Part shown: positions 1-10,656 of the stretch, piece by piece
Layout of the letters: each line of letters begins with the position of its first letter
Numbering within the stretch: the first letter of the stretch is position 1
Assembly: GCF_024710765.1 (NCBI RefSeq)
Contig: NZ_JANJUE010000027.1
Span: forward strand, 1 to 49,337
Length of the DNA stretch: 49,337 bases
Source of the DNA: Pseudoxanthomonas sp.
Lineage (GTDB): Bacteria > Pseudomonadota > Gammaproteobacteria > Xanthomonadales > Xanthomonadaceae
Reading direction: 5' to 3'
Program-made: the position numbers and the translations under genes
Notes under the pieces: model-generated
What the model saw: only the letters and a program-made list of their open reading frames with translations
Database searches by the model: none
Told to the model about the DNA's origin: nothing

Positions 1-43
1 CGTGACGTACTGAGCCGCCGCACCACCGACGGCATGACGCATG

Positions 44-67
44 CATCCGCCCCCTCGGGGGCGGATG
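44..67. repeat. Perfect GC-rich hairpin at left edge
   Basis: Two 11-base arms (CATCCGCCCCC and GGGGGCGGATG) flank a two-base centre. No T-run follows on either strand, so it is not a standard intrinsic terminator. It may end the gene to the left of the window or be an intergenic hairpin. Positions 1-136 otherwise show no supported gene; a short frame is open from base 1 to 132, but it has no recognisable protein and may be chance. Confidence 0.5.
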
Positions 68-136
68 ACGCCGATGGCGGCAGACAGGAAGACCGAATTG
101 GGCTAAAACGGGGACTCCTTCCCCCGAGCTGACCCG

Positions 137-640
137 ATGTCGACCGTGGCTGCGATTCCCTCCGATGCCGAACTGCGCGCGCAGGCCGAGCTGATCGGTA
201 CCCGTCTGCGCGCCGAGCATGATCACCTGGTGACCGCGGAAAGCTGTACCGGCGGCTGGATCGCCAAGACGGTGACCGACATCGCCGGTTCCTCGGACTG
301 GTTCGACAGCGGCATGGTGGCCTACAGCTACGAAGCGAAACAGGCCCTGCTGGGGGTGCGTCCGCAGACCCTGGAAACCCACGGCGCGGTCAGCCGCGAG
401 ACCGTCATCGACATGGTGTCCGGCGCGCTGGTGAATTCCGGTGCGAGCGTGGCCGTCGCGGTGACCGGCATCGCCGGCCCGGGCGGCGGCAGTGAGGGCA
501 AGCCGGTCGGAACGGTCTGGATCGGCTGGAAGCGCCGCGGCGGCTATGCCCGCGCGGAAGTGTTCCTGTTCGACGGCGACCGCGACGCGGTCAGGCGGCA
601 GACGGTGGCGACCGCGCTGAGCGGACTGGAAAAGCTGTGA
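137..640 (+). CDS. pncC: Nicotinamide-nucleotide amidase (CinA C-terminal domain, PncC)
   Basis: This 167-residue protein is a stand-alone CinA C-terminal domain. The family deamidates NMN to nicotinate mononucleotide in pyridine-nucleotide recycling in the cytoplasm. The diagnostic motifs are AESCTGG at residues 34-40, which contains the catalytic serine, and TGIAGPGGG at 110-118. The length is normal for single-domain PncC; the N-terminal MoCF-like domain of full CinA is absent. A gene of this type commonly sits just upstream of recA in gammaproteobacteria, which fits the lexA-recA order here. The next gene starts 31 bases after the stop codon on the same strand. Confidence 0.93.
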   Translation: MSTVAAIPSDAELRAQAELIGTRLRAEHDHLVTAESCTGGWIAKTVTDIAGSSDWFDSGMVAYSYEAKQALLGVRPQTLETHGAVSRETVIDMVSGALVNSGASVAVAVTGIAGPGGGSEGKPVGTVWIGWKRRGGYARAEVFLFDGDRDAVRRQTVATALSGLEKL

Positions 641-671
641 TGCGACCGACCGGCGGGAAAGGGCGACGCTG

Positions 672-2357
672 ATGTGGGAGACCCTGGGAGCGGTGCGCGA
701 TCTGGGGCGGTTGCAGGAAATCGCCTCGGTCCTGATCCGCAACGGTTTTGGCGACATGGTCCGGCGCATCGGCCTGGCCGGAGCGCTGGAGCGGGCCGGC
801 AGGCTCCTGCACTGGCAGCATGCGGAAGACGCGCTGCGGATGGAGCCGCCGGAACGACTGCGGCGCGCGCTGGAAACGCTGGGACCAACCTTCGTCAAAC
901 TCGGCCAGGTGCTGGCCACCCGCATCGACCTGCTGCCGCCGGAATGGATCGCGGAGTTGAGCCGGCTGCAGAACGCGGTGCCGGCGGTGCCTTACGAGGT
1001 GATCCGCCCGCAGCTGATCGAGGATCTCGGCGACCTCCCGGAAAACATCTTTGCCCGCTTGGACCCGGAACCGCTGGCCGCCGCTTCACTGGCGCAGGCG
1101 CATCGCGCCTGGCTGGAGGACGGTCGCGCAGTGGTGCTCAAGGTGCGCCGCCCCGGAATCCGCGAAGTGGTCGAGGCGGACCTGCGCCTGCTGGCGCGAC
1201 TGGCCGACATCATCCAGACGCAGGTGCCGGATCTGCGTCGTTACCATCCCGTCGGCATCGCCCAGCAATTCGCCGCGTCGTTGCGCGCGGAACTGGATTT
1301 CGCCGGCGAATGCCGCAATGCCGAGCGCATCGCCCTCAATTTCCAGGATCATCCCGAGGTGATGATCCCCGCGGTGCACTGGCAATGGACCAGCGAGCGC
1401 CTGAGTGTGCAGGACTGGGTGGACGGCATCCCCGGCTGCGATCTGGCGGCGGTGGACGCGGCCGGACTGGATCGCCATGCGCTGGCCCGCACCGGCGCGG
1501 CGATCGTGCTGAAGATGGTGCTGGTGGACGGGTTGTTCCATGCCGATCCGCATCCGGGCAACATCTTCTACCTGCGGGACGGGCGTATCGGCTTGATCGA
1601 TTTCGGCATGGTCGGCTGGGTGTCCGAACAACGACGCTTCCAGGTCGCGCGATTGCTCAACGGGCTGGTCGGCGAGGATCCCGAGGCCGTCACCGACATC
1701 CTGCTGGACTGGACCGAAGGCGACGCGTCGGTCGACGAGACCCGCCTGCAGGCCGATGTCGGGGTGTTCACCGACCGCTATCGCGGCGTGCCACTGAAGC
1801 AGCTGCGCATGGGCGCCATGCTCACCGACGTGGCCGCGCTGCTGCGCCGGCACGGCCTGAGCCTGCCGCCGGACCTGGCCCTGATGATCAAGGCGTTCCT
1901 GACCCTGGAAGGCCTGGGCCGGCAACTGGATCCGGACTTCGACATGGCCAGCGAGGCGCGTCCCTACCTGGAACGCGCGATCCTGGAGCGCTACTCGCCA
2001 CGCGCGGTCGCCCGGCGCGGCCGCCGCAGCCTGTCCGGGGCCCTCGATCTGGTCGGCGACATGCCGCGCGATCTGCGCCGCCTGCTGCAGGCCGCGCGCC
2101 GGGGCCGCCTGCGCGGGCAACTCGACATCACCTCGCTGAAGGCCTTTGGCGACCAGCTCAACAGCGCCGCCAACCGGCTCACCATCGGCGTGGTCACCGC
2201 CGCGTTGATCATCGGCTCGTCCATCGTGATGAACAGCGTGGGCGGCGGCACCTCCAACCGCTGGCTGATGGCGATGGGCGTGCTGGGCTTCGTGTTCGCG
2301 GCCATGACCGGGGTCTGGATCGTGCTGTCGATCTGGCGGAGCGGGCGCAAGCGCTGA
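672..2357 (+). CDS. ABC1/AarF/UbiB-family atypical protein kinase
   Basis: This 561-residue membrane protein belongs to the UbiB/ADCK family, which supports isoprenoid-quinone biosynthesis through a kinase-like ATPase fold. Visible family features are the KxGQ motif at K76-Q79, the alanine-rich nucleotide loop near 136-142, the ATP-binding lysine in VLKVRRPG (K157), the catalytic segment ADPHPGN at 291-297 and DFG at 310-312. Two hydrophobic helices near residues 503-525 and 530-555 form the usual C-terminal anchor. The ATG at 672 follows a GGGAAAGGG stretch. The family is clear, but whether this is the ubiquinone UbiB or a paralogue cannot be told from this window, so no symbol is given. Confidence 0.9.
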   Translation: MWETLGAVRDLGRLQEIASVLIRNGFGDMVRRIGLAGALERAGRLLHWQHAEDALRMEPPERLRRALETLGPTFVKLGQVLATRIDLLPPEWIAELSRLQNAVPAVPYEVIRPQLIEDLGDLPENIFARLDPEPLAAASLAQAHRAWLEDGRAVVLKVRRPGIREVVEADLRLLARLADIIQTQVPDLRRYHPVGIAQQFAASLRAELDFAGECRNAERIALNFQDHPEVMIPAVHWQWTSERLSVQDWVDGIPGCDLAAVDAAGLDRHALARTGAAIVLKMVLVDGLFHADPHPGNIFYLRDGRIGLIDFGMVGWVSEQRRFQVARLLNGLVGEDPEAVTDILLDWTEGDASVDETRLQADVGVFTDRYRGVPLKQLRMGAMLTDVAALLRRHGLSLPPDLALMIKAFLTLEGLGRQLDPDFDMASEARPYLERAILERYSPRAVARRGRRSLSGALDLVGDMPRDLRRLLQAARRGRLRGQLDITSLKAFGDQLNSAANRLTIGVVTAALIIGSSIVMNSVGGGTSNRWLMAMGVLGFVFAAMTGVWIVLSIWRSGRKR

Positions 2358-2444
2358 GCCGCCGGGGCGCCGTCATCCCTCCGGCCGGCGGAGACAGCGG
2401 GACGGGGGCGCACGGCGAGGAAAGCGCGTCGCGGGAGCCTGGGC

Positions 2445-2473
2445 TTGCCAAGCGGGTTTGTTAGTAGTAATAC
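2445..2473 (+). promoter_or_regulatory. Predicted lexA promoter
   Basis: A -35-like TTGCCA (2445-2450) lies 17 bases before a -10-like TAATAC (2468-2473). The -10 sits inside the LexA operator. Transcription would start around 2480-2482, at or just before the lexA ATG, leaving essentially no leader. Confidence 0.5.
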
Positions 2474-2479
2474 TACTAA
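2461..2479. promoter_or_regulatory. LexA operator (SOS box)
   Basis: The 19-base sequence TTAGTAGTAATACTACTAA is a perfect palindrome about one central base. It matches the TTAG-N6-TACTA operator described for Xylella and Xanthomonas LexA. It ends two bases before the lexA start codon, so bound LexA would block its own promoter (autoregulation). Confidence 0.92.
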
Positions 2480-2481
2480 CC

Positions 2482-3123
2482 ATGGACCTGACCGATACCC
2501 AGCAAGCCATCCTCGCCCTGATTGCCGAGCGCATCGAAACCGAGGGCGTGCCGCCCTCACAGACCGAGATCGCCCGCGCGCTGGGATTCAAGGGCGTACG
2601 TGCGGCGCAATACCACCTGGAGGCCCTGGAACAAGCCGGCGCCATCGAGCGGTTGCCGGGCCGCGCCCGGGGAATCCGGTTGCTGAGGGCACCGGTGCAG
2701 GCCCAGCCCGAGCTGGGATTCCCGCCCGCCAACGAGGACGGACTGCGCATACCGGTGCTCGGGCAGGTGGCGGCCGGCGCGCCGATTGGTGCCGATGCCG
2801 GCCATCACGATTACGTCCTGCTGGATCGGGCTTTCTTCGCCCCGGCGCCGGATTACCTGCTGCGGGTCAAGGGCGATTCGATGCGGGACGAAGGCATCTT
2901 CGATGGCGACCTGATCGGGGTACACCGCACCCGCGACGCGCGTTCCGGGCAGATCGTGGTGGCCCGGATCGACGAGGAGATCACGGTCAAGCTGCTGAAG
3001 GTCGGCAAGGACCGGATCCGGCTCCTGCCGCGCAACCCGGATTATTCCCCGATTGAAGTCCAACCTGACCAGGATTTCGCCATCGAAGGCCTGTACTGCG
3101 GCCTGGTGAGGCCCAACCGGTGA
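2482..3123 (+). CDS. lexA: LexA repressor, SOS regulon
   Basis: This 213-residue protein is the transcriptional repressor of the DNA-damage response. The N-terminal winged helix-turn-helix (about residues 1-65) carries the typical PPSQTEIAR and YHLEALE segments. The autocleavage site is A98-G99, and the self-cleaving dyad is S133 (GDSMRDEG) and K170 (EITVKLL). RecA filaments trigger cleavage, and recA lies immediately downstream. The start MDLTDTQQ matches remembered xanthomonad LexA. A longer frame through the operator from a TTG at 2458 is rejected because it would translate the operator. There is no Shine-Dalgarno sequence upstream, only the operator itself, suggesting leaderless translation. 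Confidence 0.97.
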   Translation: MDLTDTQQAILALIAERIETEGVPPSQTEIARALGFKGVRAAQYHLEALEQAGAIERLPGRARGIRLLRAPVQAQPELGFPPANEDGLRIPVLGQVAAGAPIGADAGHHDYVLLDRAFFAPAPDYLLRVKGDSMRDEGIFDGDLIGVHRTRDARSGQIVVARIDEEITVKLLKVGKDRIRLLPRNPDYSPIEVQPDQDFAIEGLYCGLVRPNR

Positions 3124-3149
3124 CGCGCCCACACGTTCGCGCGGGTTTG

Positions 3150-3169
3150 TCCGACGCCATGGTGTCGGA
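3150..3169. repeat. Inverted repeat between lexA and recA
   Basis: TCCGACGCCATGGTGTCGGA is palindromic apart from one G-T pair and is followed by TTTCCT. It could be a weak terminator or attenuator for lexA, or a protein-binding site. The T-run is too short for a confident terminator call. Confidence 0.3.
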
Positions 3170-3291
3170 TTTCCTGATGGTCCATCCGCAGTCACCGGCC
3201 TTAATTTCTGATTTCCCGGGACAGTCGCAGCCTGTGCGATCAGCCCCCGCTAGCCTTGCATTCAACGATTGATTCTTCTGAGGAACCGATG

Positions 3292-4329
3292 ATGGACGAG
3301 AACAAGAAGCGCGCCCTTTCCGTGGCCCTGACCCAGATCGAGCGCCAGTTCGGCAAGGGCTCGGTGATGCGCATGGGCGATCGCGTGATCGAGCCCGTGG
3401 AAGTGGTGCCGACCGGCTCGCTGATGCTGGACATCGCCCTCGGCATCGGCGGCCTGCCGAAGGGTCGCGTGGTGGAAATCTACGGGCCGGAATCCTCGGG
3501 CAAGACCACCCTGACCCTGCAGGCCATCGCGGAGTGCCAGAAGCAGGGCGGCACGGCGGCCTTCATTGACGCGGAGCACGCACTGGACCCGATTTACGCC
3601 GCCAAGCTGGGCGTCAACGTGGACGATCTGCTGGTGTCGCAGCCGGATACCGGCGAGCAGGCGCTGGAAATCGCCGACATGCTGGTGCGTTCGGGCTCCA
3701 TCGACATCGTCGTCATCGACTCGGTCGCCGCGCTGACCCCGAAGGCGGAAATCGAAGGCGAGATGGGCGACCAGCTGCCTGGCCTGCAGGCCCGCCTGAT
3801 GAGCCAGGCCCTGCGCAAGCTGACGGGCAACATCAAGCGTTCGAACACCCTGGTGGTCTTCATCAACCAGCTGCGCATGAAGATCGGCGTGATGATGCCG
3901 GGCCAGAGCCCGGAAACGACCACCGGCGGCAACGCCCTGAAGTTCTATGCCTCCGTGCGCCTGGACATCCGCCGCATTGGCGCGATCAAGAAAGGCGATG
4001 AAATCATCGGCAACCAGACCAAGATCAAGGTCGTCAAGAACAAGCTGGCGCCTCCATTCAAGCAGGTCGTCACCGAGATTCTCTACGGCGAAGGCATCAG
4101 CCGCGAAGGCGAGCTGATCGACATGGGCGTGGAGGCCAAGCTGGTCGAGAAGGCCGGGGCCTGGTACAGCTACGGCAGCGAGCGCATCGGTCAGGGCAAG
4201 GACAACTCGCGGACTTTCCTGCGCGAGAACCCGCAGATCGCGGCCAAGCTGGAAGGCGAACTGCGCGAGAAATTCCAGCCGGCCGAAGCCTCGCGTAACG
4301 AGGGCGAGGACGCGGACCAGGATGACTGA
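3292..4329 (+). CDS. recA: Recombinase RecA
   Basis: This 345-residue protein is the strand-exchange recombinase and the co-protease that triggers LexA cleavage. The Walker A motif GPESSGKT is at residues 65-72, and the core is near-identical to remembered Xanthomonas RecA. The C-terminal tail is acidic, as usual. Of two adjacent ATG codons, 3292 is chosen because GAGGAA (3280-3285) lies six bases upstream of it; an in-frame TTG at 3256 would add eleven or twelve non-conserved residues. No TTAG-N6-TACTA operator is visible between lexA and recA, so damage control may rely on read-through from lexA. recX follows on the same strand. Confidence 0.98.
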   Translation: MDENKKRALSVALTQIERQFGKGSVMRMGDRVIEPVEVVPTGSLMLDIALGIGGLPKGRVVEIYGPESSGKTTLTLQAIAECQKQGGTAAFIDAEHALDPIYAAKLGVNVDDLLVSQPDTGEQALEIADMLVRSGSIDIVVIDSVAALTPKAEIEGEMGDQLPGLQARLMSQALRKLTGNIKRSNTLVVFINQLRMKIGVMMPGQSPETTTGGNALKFYASVRLDIRRIGAIKKGDEIIGNQTKIKVVKNKLAPPFKQVVTEILYGEGISREGELIDMGVEAKLVEKAGAWYSYGSERIGQGKDNSRTFLRENPQIAAKLEGELREKFQPAEASRNEGEDADQDD

Positions 4330-4388
4330 GTCATTCGGCAGGGAGAACGGTCCGGAACGGGTGCCGGTCTCCCGGCTTGGCGGATGGA

Positions 4389-4889
4389 ATGATGAGCAGG
4401 GATGAGGAACCGGGTACGTCGCCGCGACGGCGGCGAGTCCGGGCCGAGCAGACCCCGGTCCAGCGGGCGCTGGGTCTGCTGACCCGCCGGGAACACTCGC
4501 GGCGGGAACTGGAACGCAAGCTGGCCTCCCGTGGCGTCGCTCCGGAAGAGGCCAGGACGGCGGTGGAGCGGCTGGCCGGAGAAGGCTGGCAGGACGACCG
4601 CCGGTTTGCCGAATCGCTGGTCCGCAGCCGGGCCGGCAACGGCTATGGGCCGCTCCGCATTCGTGCGGAGCTGGCTACCCATGGGCTGGATCGCGAAACC
4701 ATCGCGGCGGCCATGGACACTTTTGATGGCGACTGGACCGAAAAGGCGTGCGACCTCGTCCGCCGCCGTTTCGGTCCGGGCGGCTTGATTGACCTGGCGG
4801 GGCGGCGCAAGGCCGCCGACTTCCTGATCCGGCGGGGATTTGACGGCGGCAGTGTCAGCGCCGCGACCCGGCTGGACCGGGAGGACTGA
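4389..4889 (+). CDS. recX: Regulatory protein RecX
   Basis: This protein of about 166 residues is the small helical modulator that binds RecA filaments and inhibits their extension. It is recognised from its position directly after recA, its size, and the repeated RecX segments: [15 protein letters not shown] near the start, then [29 protein letters not shown] as the second repeat. The N terminus is basic and arginine-rich. Two consecutive ATG codons (4389, 4392) follow GGATGGA, and either could be used. A TTG at 4377 would add four residues and has no better ribosome site. Confidence 0.93.
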   Translation: MMSRDEEPGTSPRRRRVRAEQTPVQRALGLLTRREHSRRELERKLASRGVAPEEARTAVERLAGEGWQDDRRFAESLVRSRAGNGYGPLRIRAELATHGLDRETIAAAMDTFDGDWTEKACDLVRRRFGPGGLIDLAGRRKAADFLIRRGFDGGSVSAATRLDRED

Positions 4890-4996
4890 ACCCGGCGGGC
4901 CTGTTAATCTAAGGCATTGGGTTGCTTCGGCCGGCCCGCGCCCGCATCTGTGGGGGACGCGGCGTCCGGATGCGCCCGTCAGCCAATGCCAGCCAG

Positions 4997-7645
<2,649 letters not shown>

Positions 7646-7656
7646 GCCCGCCCGGC

Positions 7657-7678
7657 CGCGCCCGCGCTTGCGGGCGCG
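7657..7678 (+). terminator. GC hairpin after alaS, weak terminator candidate
   Basis: Nine-base arms CGCGCCCGC and GCGGGCGCG enclose a GCTT loop. No T-run follows, so intrinsic termination is uncertain and read-through into csrA is possible. Confidence 0.3.
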
Positions 7679-7792
7679 TGCTCCGGCCCGTACCATGATT
7701 CACGACGATGAACCTATCTGGAAGCTTCCTCGCGTCCAGCGATGCAGGAACGCTGCCCCGGCTTTAATCTTGCCGGATTCAGGAGAAGAAAC

Positions 7793-8002
7793 ATGCTGAT
7801 TTTGACCCGCCGAGTCGGCGAAACCTTGATGATCGGTGATTCGGTCACGGTGACTGTGCTCGGCGTGAAGGGCAACCAGGTGCGCATCGGTATCACCGCG
7901 CCGAAGGACGTTGCCGTGCACCGCGAAGAGATCTACCAGCGCATCCAGCGCGGTGAGGAAGCGGGTTCCGCTTCCCACAACGACGATTCGTCCTCGAGCT
8001 GA
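7793..8002 (+). CDS. csrA: Carbon storage regulator CsrA/RsmA
   Basis: This 69-residue RNA-binding regulator dimerises and binds GGA motifs in mRNA leaders, changing translation and stability. In many gammaproteobacteria it controls motility, secretion and exopolysaccharide. The sequence [21 protein letters not shown] and the RNA-contacting R44 in AVHREEI are all present; the tail is serine-rich and variable. The ATG at 7793 follows a strong AGGAGAAG site (7781-7788), itself a CAGGA motif that could support autoregulation. An in-frame upstream ATG at 7742 would add 17 non-family residues and is rejected. The large EPS locus further right includes a plausible CsrA target leader near 13677-13722. 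Confidence 0.97.
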   Translation: MLILTRRVGETLMIGDSVTVTVLGVKGNQVRIGITAPKDVAVHREEIYQRIQRGEEAGSASHNDDSSSS

Positions 8003-8009
8003 TTTCCGT

Positions 8010-8038
8010 TTGCCGCCGAACCGGTCTGCCGTTATCCT
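8010..8038 (+). promoter_or_regulatory. Predicted tRNA-Ser promoter
   Basis: TTGCCG (8010-8015) and TATCCT (8033-8038) are separated by 17 bases. The predicted start near 8045 lies about 33 bases before the mature tRNA. The promoter begins eight bases after the csrA stop codon. Confidence 0.5.
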
Positions 8039-8077
8039 ATGCGGCCGCCGTCGTTTGATTGCGGCGGAACATTTCCC

Positions 8078-8170
8078 GGAGTGATGCCCGAGAGGCCGAA
8101 GGGGCTCCCCTGCTAAGGGAGTATAGGGTCAAAAGCCTTATCGAGGGTTCGAATCCCTCTCACTCCGCCA
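8078..8170 (+). tRNA. tRNA-Ser (anticodon GCT)
   Basis: This 93-base class II tRNA has acceptor arms GGAGTGA and TCACTCC, a G discriminator and an encoded CCA end. The anticodon stem CTCCC/GGGAG frames the loop CTGCTAA, giving anticodon GCT at 8112-8114, which reads AGC/AGU serine codons. The long variable arm and the T arm GAGGGTTCGAATCCCTC are typical of tRNA-Ser. It corresponds in position and anticodon to E. coli serV next to csrA. Confidence 0.97.
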
Positions 8171-8180
8171 GTCGTACCAG

Positions 8181-8205
8181 AACCCCGCTTCGGCGGGGTT
8201 TTTGG
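8181..8205 (+). terminator. Intrinsic terminator after tRNA-Ser
   Basis: The eight-base stem AACCCCGC/GCGGGGTT has a TTCG tetraloop and runs into further T residues (to about 8212, with two interrupting G). It starts ten bases after the tRNA CCA. Confidence 0.92.
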
Positions 8206-8444
8206 TTTTTTTCCGCCGGTGAACACGATGCGTTGCCGCAGGAACGCTGCCGACGTGCGGAGACGACACAAGCGCGCAGGGGCGACTACCGGTTGGCAGG
8301 TCGCCCGTCATCATGTCCGTTGCAATCGCGATTTGCCGTGCGCGGGCAGGCAAGCTCGGGACCTGTCCGTTACCGCGCCCCTCTGATGAATCCCGGCGCA
8401 TGCCCGGACGGCGGAGCATGGGCTACCCCTGCCATTGGTCAGGC
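8206..8444. other. Intergenic stretch with no recognised gene
   Basis: About 240 bases between the tRNA-Ser terminator and the BlaI-type promoter. Short open frames occur on both strands, but none has a ribosome site plus a recognisable protein. No tRNA-like fold, tandem repeat or obvious small-RNA terminator was seen. Confidence 0.4.
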
Positions 8445-8473
8445 TTGACTACAGGTGTAGTCAGATCTAGTTT
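8445..8473 (+). promoter_or_regulatory. Predicted promoter of the BlaI-M56 operon
   Basis: TTGACT (8445-8450) and TAGTTT (8468-8473) are 17 bases apart. The -35 lies within the first BlaI-type operator and the -10 abuts the second, an arrangement suited to repression. Confidence 0.55.
8446..8463. promoter_or_regulatory. BlaI/MecI-type operator 1
   Basis: TGACTACAGGTGTAGTCA has perfect eight-base arms with a two-base centre and contains the TACA-N2-TGTA core typical of BlaI/MecI-family operators. Confidence 0.85.
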
Positions 8474-8490
8474 GACTACATCTGTAGTCA
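8473..8490. promoter_or_regulatory. BlaI/MecI-type operator 2
   Basis: TGACTACATCTGTAGTCA has the same arms as operator 1; only the two central bases differ. The centres are 27 bases apart. It lies between the -10 and the ribosome site of the repressor gene, implying autoregulation. Confidence 0.85.
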
Positions 8491-8505
8491 CCCGGGAGGG
8501 GAACG

Positions 8506-8892
8506 ATGGCACGCAAGAGCATCGGGGACCAGGAATTGGCCCTGCTCCAGTACGTGGGGCAGCAGGGTGACGCCTCGGTCGGGGAGGTCGCCGCGGGTTT
8601 CGGCGAGGCGCAGGGCCTGGCGCGCTCGACCGTGCTGACCATGATGGAGCGGCTGCGGGCCAAGGGCTACCTGAAGCGGCGCCATGCCGGCGGGGTCTAC
8701 CGCTATTCGGCCACCACCGGCGAGGACGACGTGGTGCAGGGCGCGGTGGCGACCTTCGTGGAGAAGACCCTGCGGGGTTCGGTCAGCCCCTTCGTGGCCT
8801 GGATGTCCAAGCGTGGCGAGGTCAGTGACGAGGAACTGGCCGAACTGGAAGCGTTGGTCGCGCGCCTGCAGTCCAAGCGGCAGGAGGACTGA
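8506..8892 (+). CDS. BlaI/MecI/CopY-family transcriptional repressor
   Basis: This 128-residue winged-helix protein resembles BlaI/MecI: an N-terminal helix-turn-helix (about residues 5-75, including GLARSTVLTMMERLRAKGYL) and a helical C-terminal dimerisation part. Family members bind TACA-N2-TGTA operators and are released when a partner M56 membrane peptidase triggers their cleavage. Two such operators precede this gene and the M56 gene starts two bases after the stop, so the pair is almost certainly one signalling module. The ATG at 8506 follows GGGAGGGG. The regulated genes beyond this operon are unknown; no beta-lactamase gene is present in the window. Confidence 0.92.
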   Translation: MARKSIGDQELALLQYVGQQGDASVGEVAAGFGEAQGLARSTVLTMMERLRAKGYLKRRHAGGVYRYSATTGEDDVVQGAVATFVEKTLRGSVSPFVAWMSKRGEVSDEELAELEALVARLQSKRQED

Positions 8893-8894
8893 CC

Positions 8895-10583
8895 ATGGAC
8901 GCGCTCATTTCGGCGTTGCTGGAACGCGTGGTCGCGACCAGTGTCCAGACAACGGTCCTGGTGACCATGGTCTGGGGTCTCTGCCGCTGGGTGCCGCGGA
9001 TGCCGCCGGCGACCCAATGCTGGCTATGGTGGCTGGTGGCCCTGCAGTCGCTGTCGGGATTGATCGCGCCACCGCTGGAATTGCCGTGGCTGGCACCGGC
9101 GGCTCCCTTGGTCGAGCGCCTTCCGGCCGCGGCCGGGGTGGCGGCGGCACCCGCCGCGATGGCCGTTCCGGCCTCGACCTTCGAGTTGTCGTGGCAGACC
9201 GGACTGGCAGTTCTGTGGCTGTCCGGCGTACTGGTGGTCGCCAGCGCGACGCTGCGGGACTGGCGGCGCAGCCGCGAACTCCTGAAGCAGGCCGCCCCGT
9301 GCACCAATGGCGCGCTGGTGCGGGCAATGGCGCTGGCCGCCGAGGCGCATGGACTTCGCGGCGCACCGCGCCTGCGTGTCTCCGATCGCATCGCGTCACC
9401 GCAATTGGTGGGGCCGTGGCGCCCGGTCCTGCTGCTGCCGGCGGGACGGGTGCTGGACGGCGATGACCTGGACATGGCGCTGACCCATGAGCTGGTGCAT
9501 CTGCACAGACGCGATCTGTGGTGGGGCTGGGTGCCGACCCTGGCCCGCCACCTGTTCTTCTTCCATCCCCTCATCCACCTGGCGGTGCGCGAATACGGCA
9601 TCGCCCGCGAAGCCGCCTGCGACGCGGTGGTGGTGGCGGGTGACCGTCGTTGCCGACAGGACTATGGCCGCCTGCTGGTGCGGCTGGGGACGTCGACCTC
9701 GTTCCGCACCGGCCTTGCCAGTGCTTCTCCCACCTTCCTCAGCCTCAAAAGGAGATTGACCATGCTGCAGAACACCGCCTACTTCCCGCGCGCCGGTTCA
9801 TTCATCCTGCTCGCACTGGTCGCCGCCGCCGGAGTGATGCCGCTGCGGCTGGTGGCCGCCTCCAGCGATGCCACCGCGGTCGCGGCCGCGGCCAGCCGGG
9901 GCGTCACCGGGTCCGGGACGACGATCATCCAGGCGAGCACGTCGCTGGTCAGTACCCATAGCGGCGAGAGCGAGGTTTCCGGACAAATCCATCTGTCCGA
10001 TTCAGGGCCGGACCAGGCCTATGTGCGCATCAATGGCCGTGACGAACGCACCGTGATGAATGGTTCCACCGACGATCTGGAAGAAGCGCGCCGTGCCGTG
10101 GCCGGCCAGGGACAAGCGCTGTGGGTGCGACAGGGAAGCGCGCGCTACCTGATCCGGGATCCGGGCACGCTGCAGCGTTTCGATGCGCTGATTGCGCCCG
10201 TCCGCCAGTTGGGCGAACAGCAAGGGGAACTGGGGGAGCGCCAGGGACGACTGGGCCTGCAGCAGGGCAAGCTTGGCCAGGAGCAGGGCGAACTGGGGCA
10301 GCGGCAGGCACGTCTTGCGCTGGCCGCGGCGCAACGTGCGCTGGAGGGCGCTTCCCGTGATGAATCACCGACGGAACAACGCGAGCAGGCCGAGATCAAT
10401 GCCCGCCAGAAAGCACTGGGCGAACGCCAGGAGGCGCTTGGCCGCCAGCAGGCCGAACTGGGACGGCAGCAGGGTGATCTTGGTACCCGCCAGGCCGAAG
10501 CGAGCCAACGTGCCGATGAGGGATTGAAGCGTTTGTTGAAGACCGCGCTCGCCAGTGGCGTCGCCCAACGCATCGGCAGGTGA
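8895..10583 (+). CDS. BlaR1/MecR1-like M56 membrane metallopeptidase with heptad-repeat C terminus
   Basis: This 562-residue protein is the predicted sensor-protease partner of the upstream repressor. Hydrophobic segments lie near residues 15-35, 40-60, 104-122 and 302-322. The zinc-peptidase motif HELVH is at 198-202 (H198, E199, H202), with a candidate third ligand E239 in REAACD. After the last membrane segment there is no penicillin-binding domain as in BlaR1. Instead the extracytoplasmic part ends in glutamine-rich heptads of the form LGxxQxx: five in tandem at residues 439-473 and four at 508-535, probably a coiled coil or stalk. The ligand is therefore unlikely to be a beta-lactam bound in the classical way. 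The AGGAGG site overlaps the end of the repressor gene, suggesting coupled translation. Confidence 0.9.
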   Translation: MDALISALLERVVATSVQTTVLVTMVWGLCRWVPRMPPATQCWLWWLVALQSLSGLIAPPLELPWLAPAAPLVERLPAAAGVAAAPAAMAVPASTFELSWQTGLAVLWLSGVLVVASATLRDWRRSRELLKQAAPCTNGALVRAMALAAEAHGLRGAPRLRVSDRIASPQLVGPWRPVLLLPAGRVLDGDDLDMALTHELVHLHRRDLWWGWVPTLARHLFFFHPLIHLAVREYGIAREAACDAVVVAGDRRCRQDYGRLLVRLGTSTSFRTGLASASPTFLSLKRRLTMLQNTAYFPRAGSFILLALVAAAGVMPLRLVAASSDATAVAAAASRGVTGSGTTIIQASTSLVSTHSGESEVSGQIHLSDSGPDQAYVRINGRDERTVMNGSTDDLEEARRAVAGQGQALWVRQGSARYLIRDPGTLQRFDALIAPVRQLGEQQGELGERQGRLGLQQGKLGQEQGELGQRQARLALAAAQRALEGASRDESPTEQREQAEINARQKALGERQEALGRQQAELGRQQGDLGTRQAEASQRADEGLKRLLKTALASGVAQRIGR

Positions 10584-10626
10584 GCAGGGGCGGCGTTCTT
10601 TTCCCCCCCTCGCTCGGGTCATGAGT

Positions 10627-10656
10627 CGAAAAACCTCGCTGTGGCGAGGTTTTTCG
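10627..10656. terminator. Intrinsic terminator after the M56 gene
   Basis: A perfect 13-base stem CGAAAAACCTCGC/GCGAGGTTTTTCG encloses a TGTG loop. The A and T runs inside the stem would let it act in both directions. Confidence 0.88.

Noticed and set aside
2458-2481. TTG start for LexA eight codons upstream.
   Set aside because: It would translate the operator as protein; the homologues start at MDLTDTQQ.
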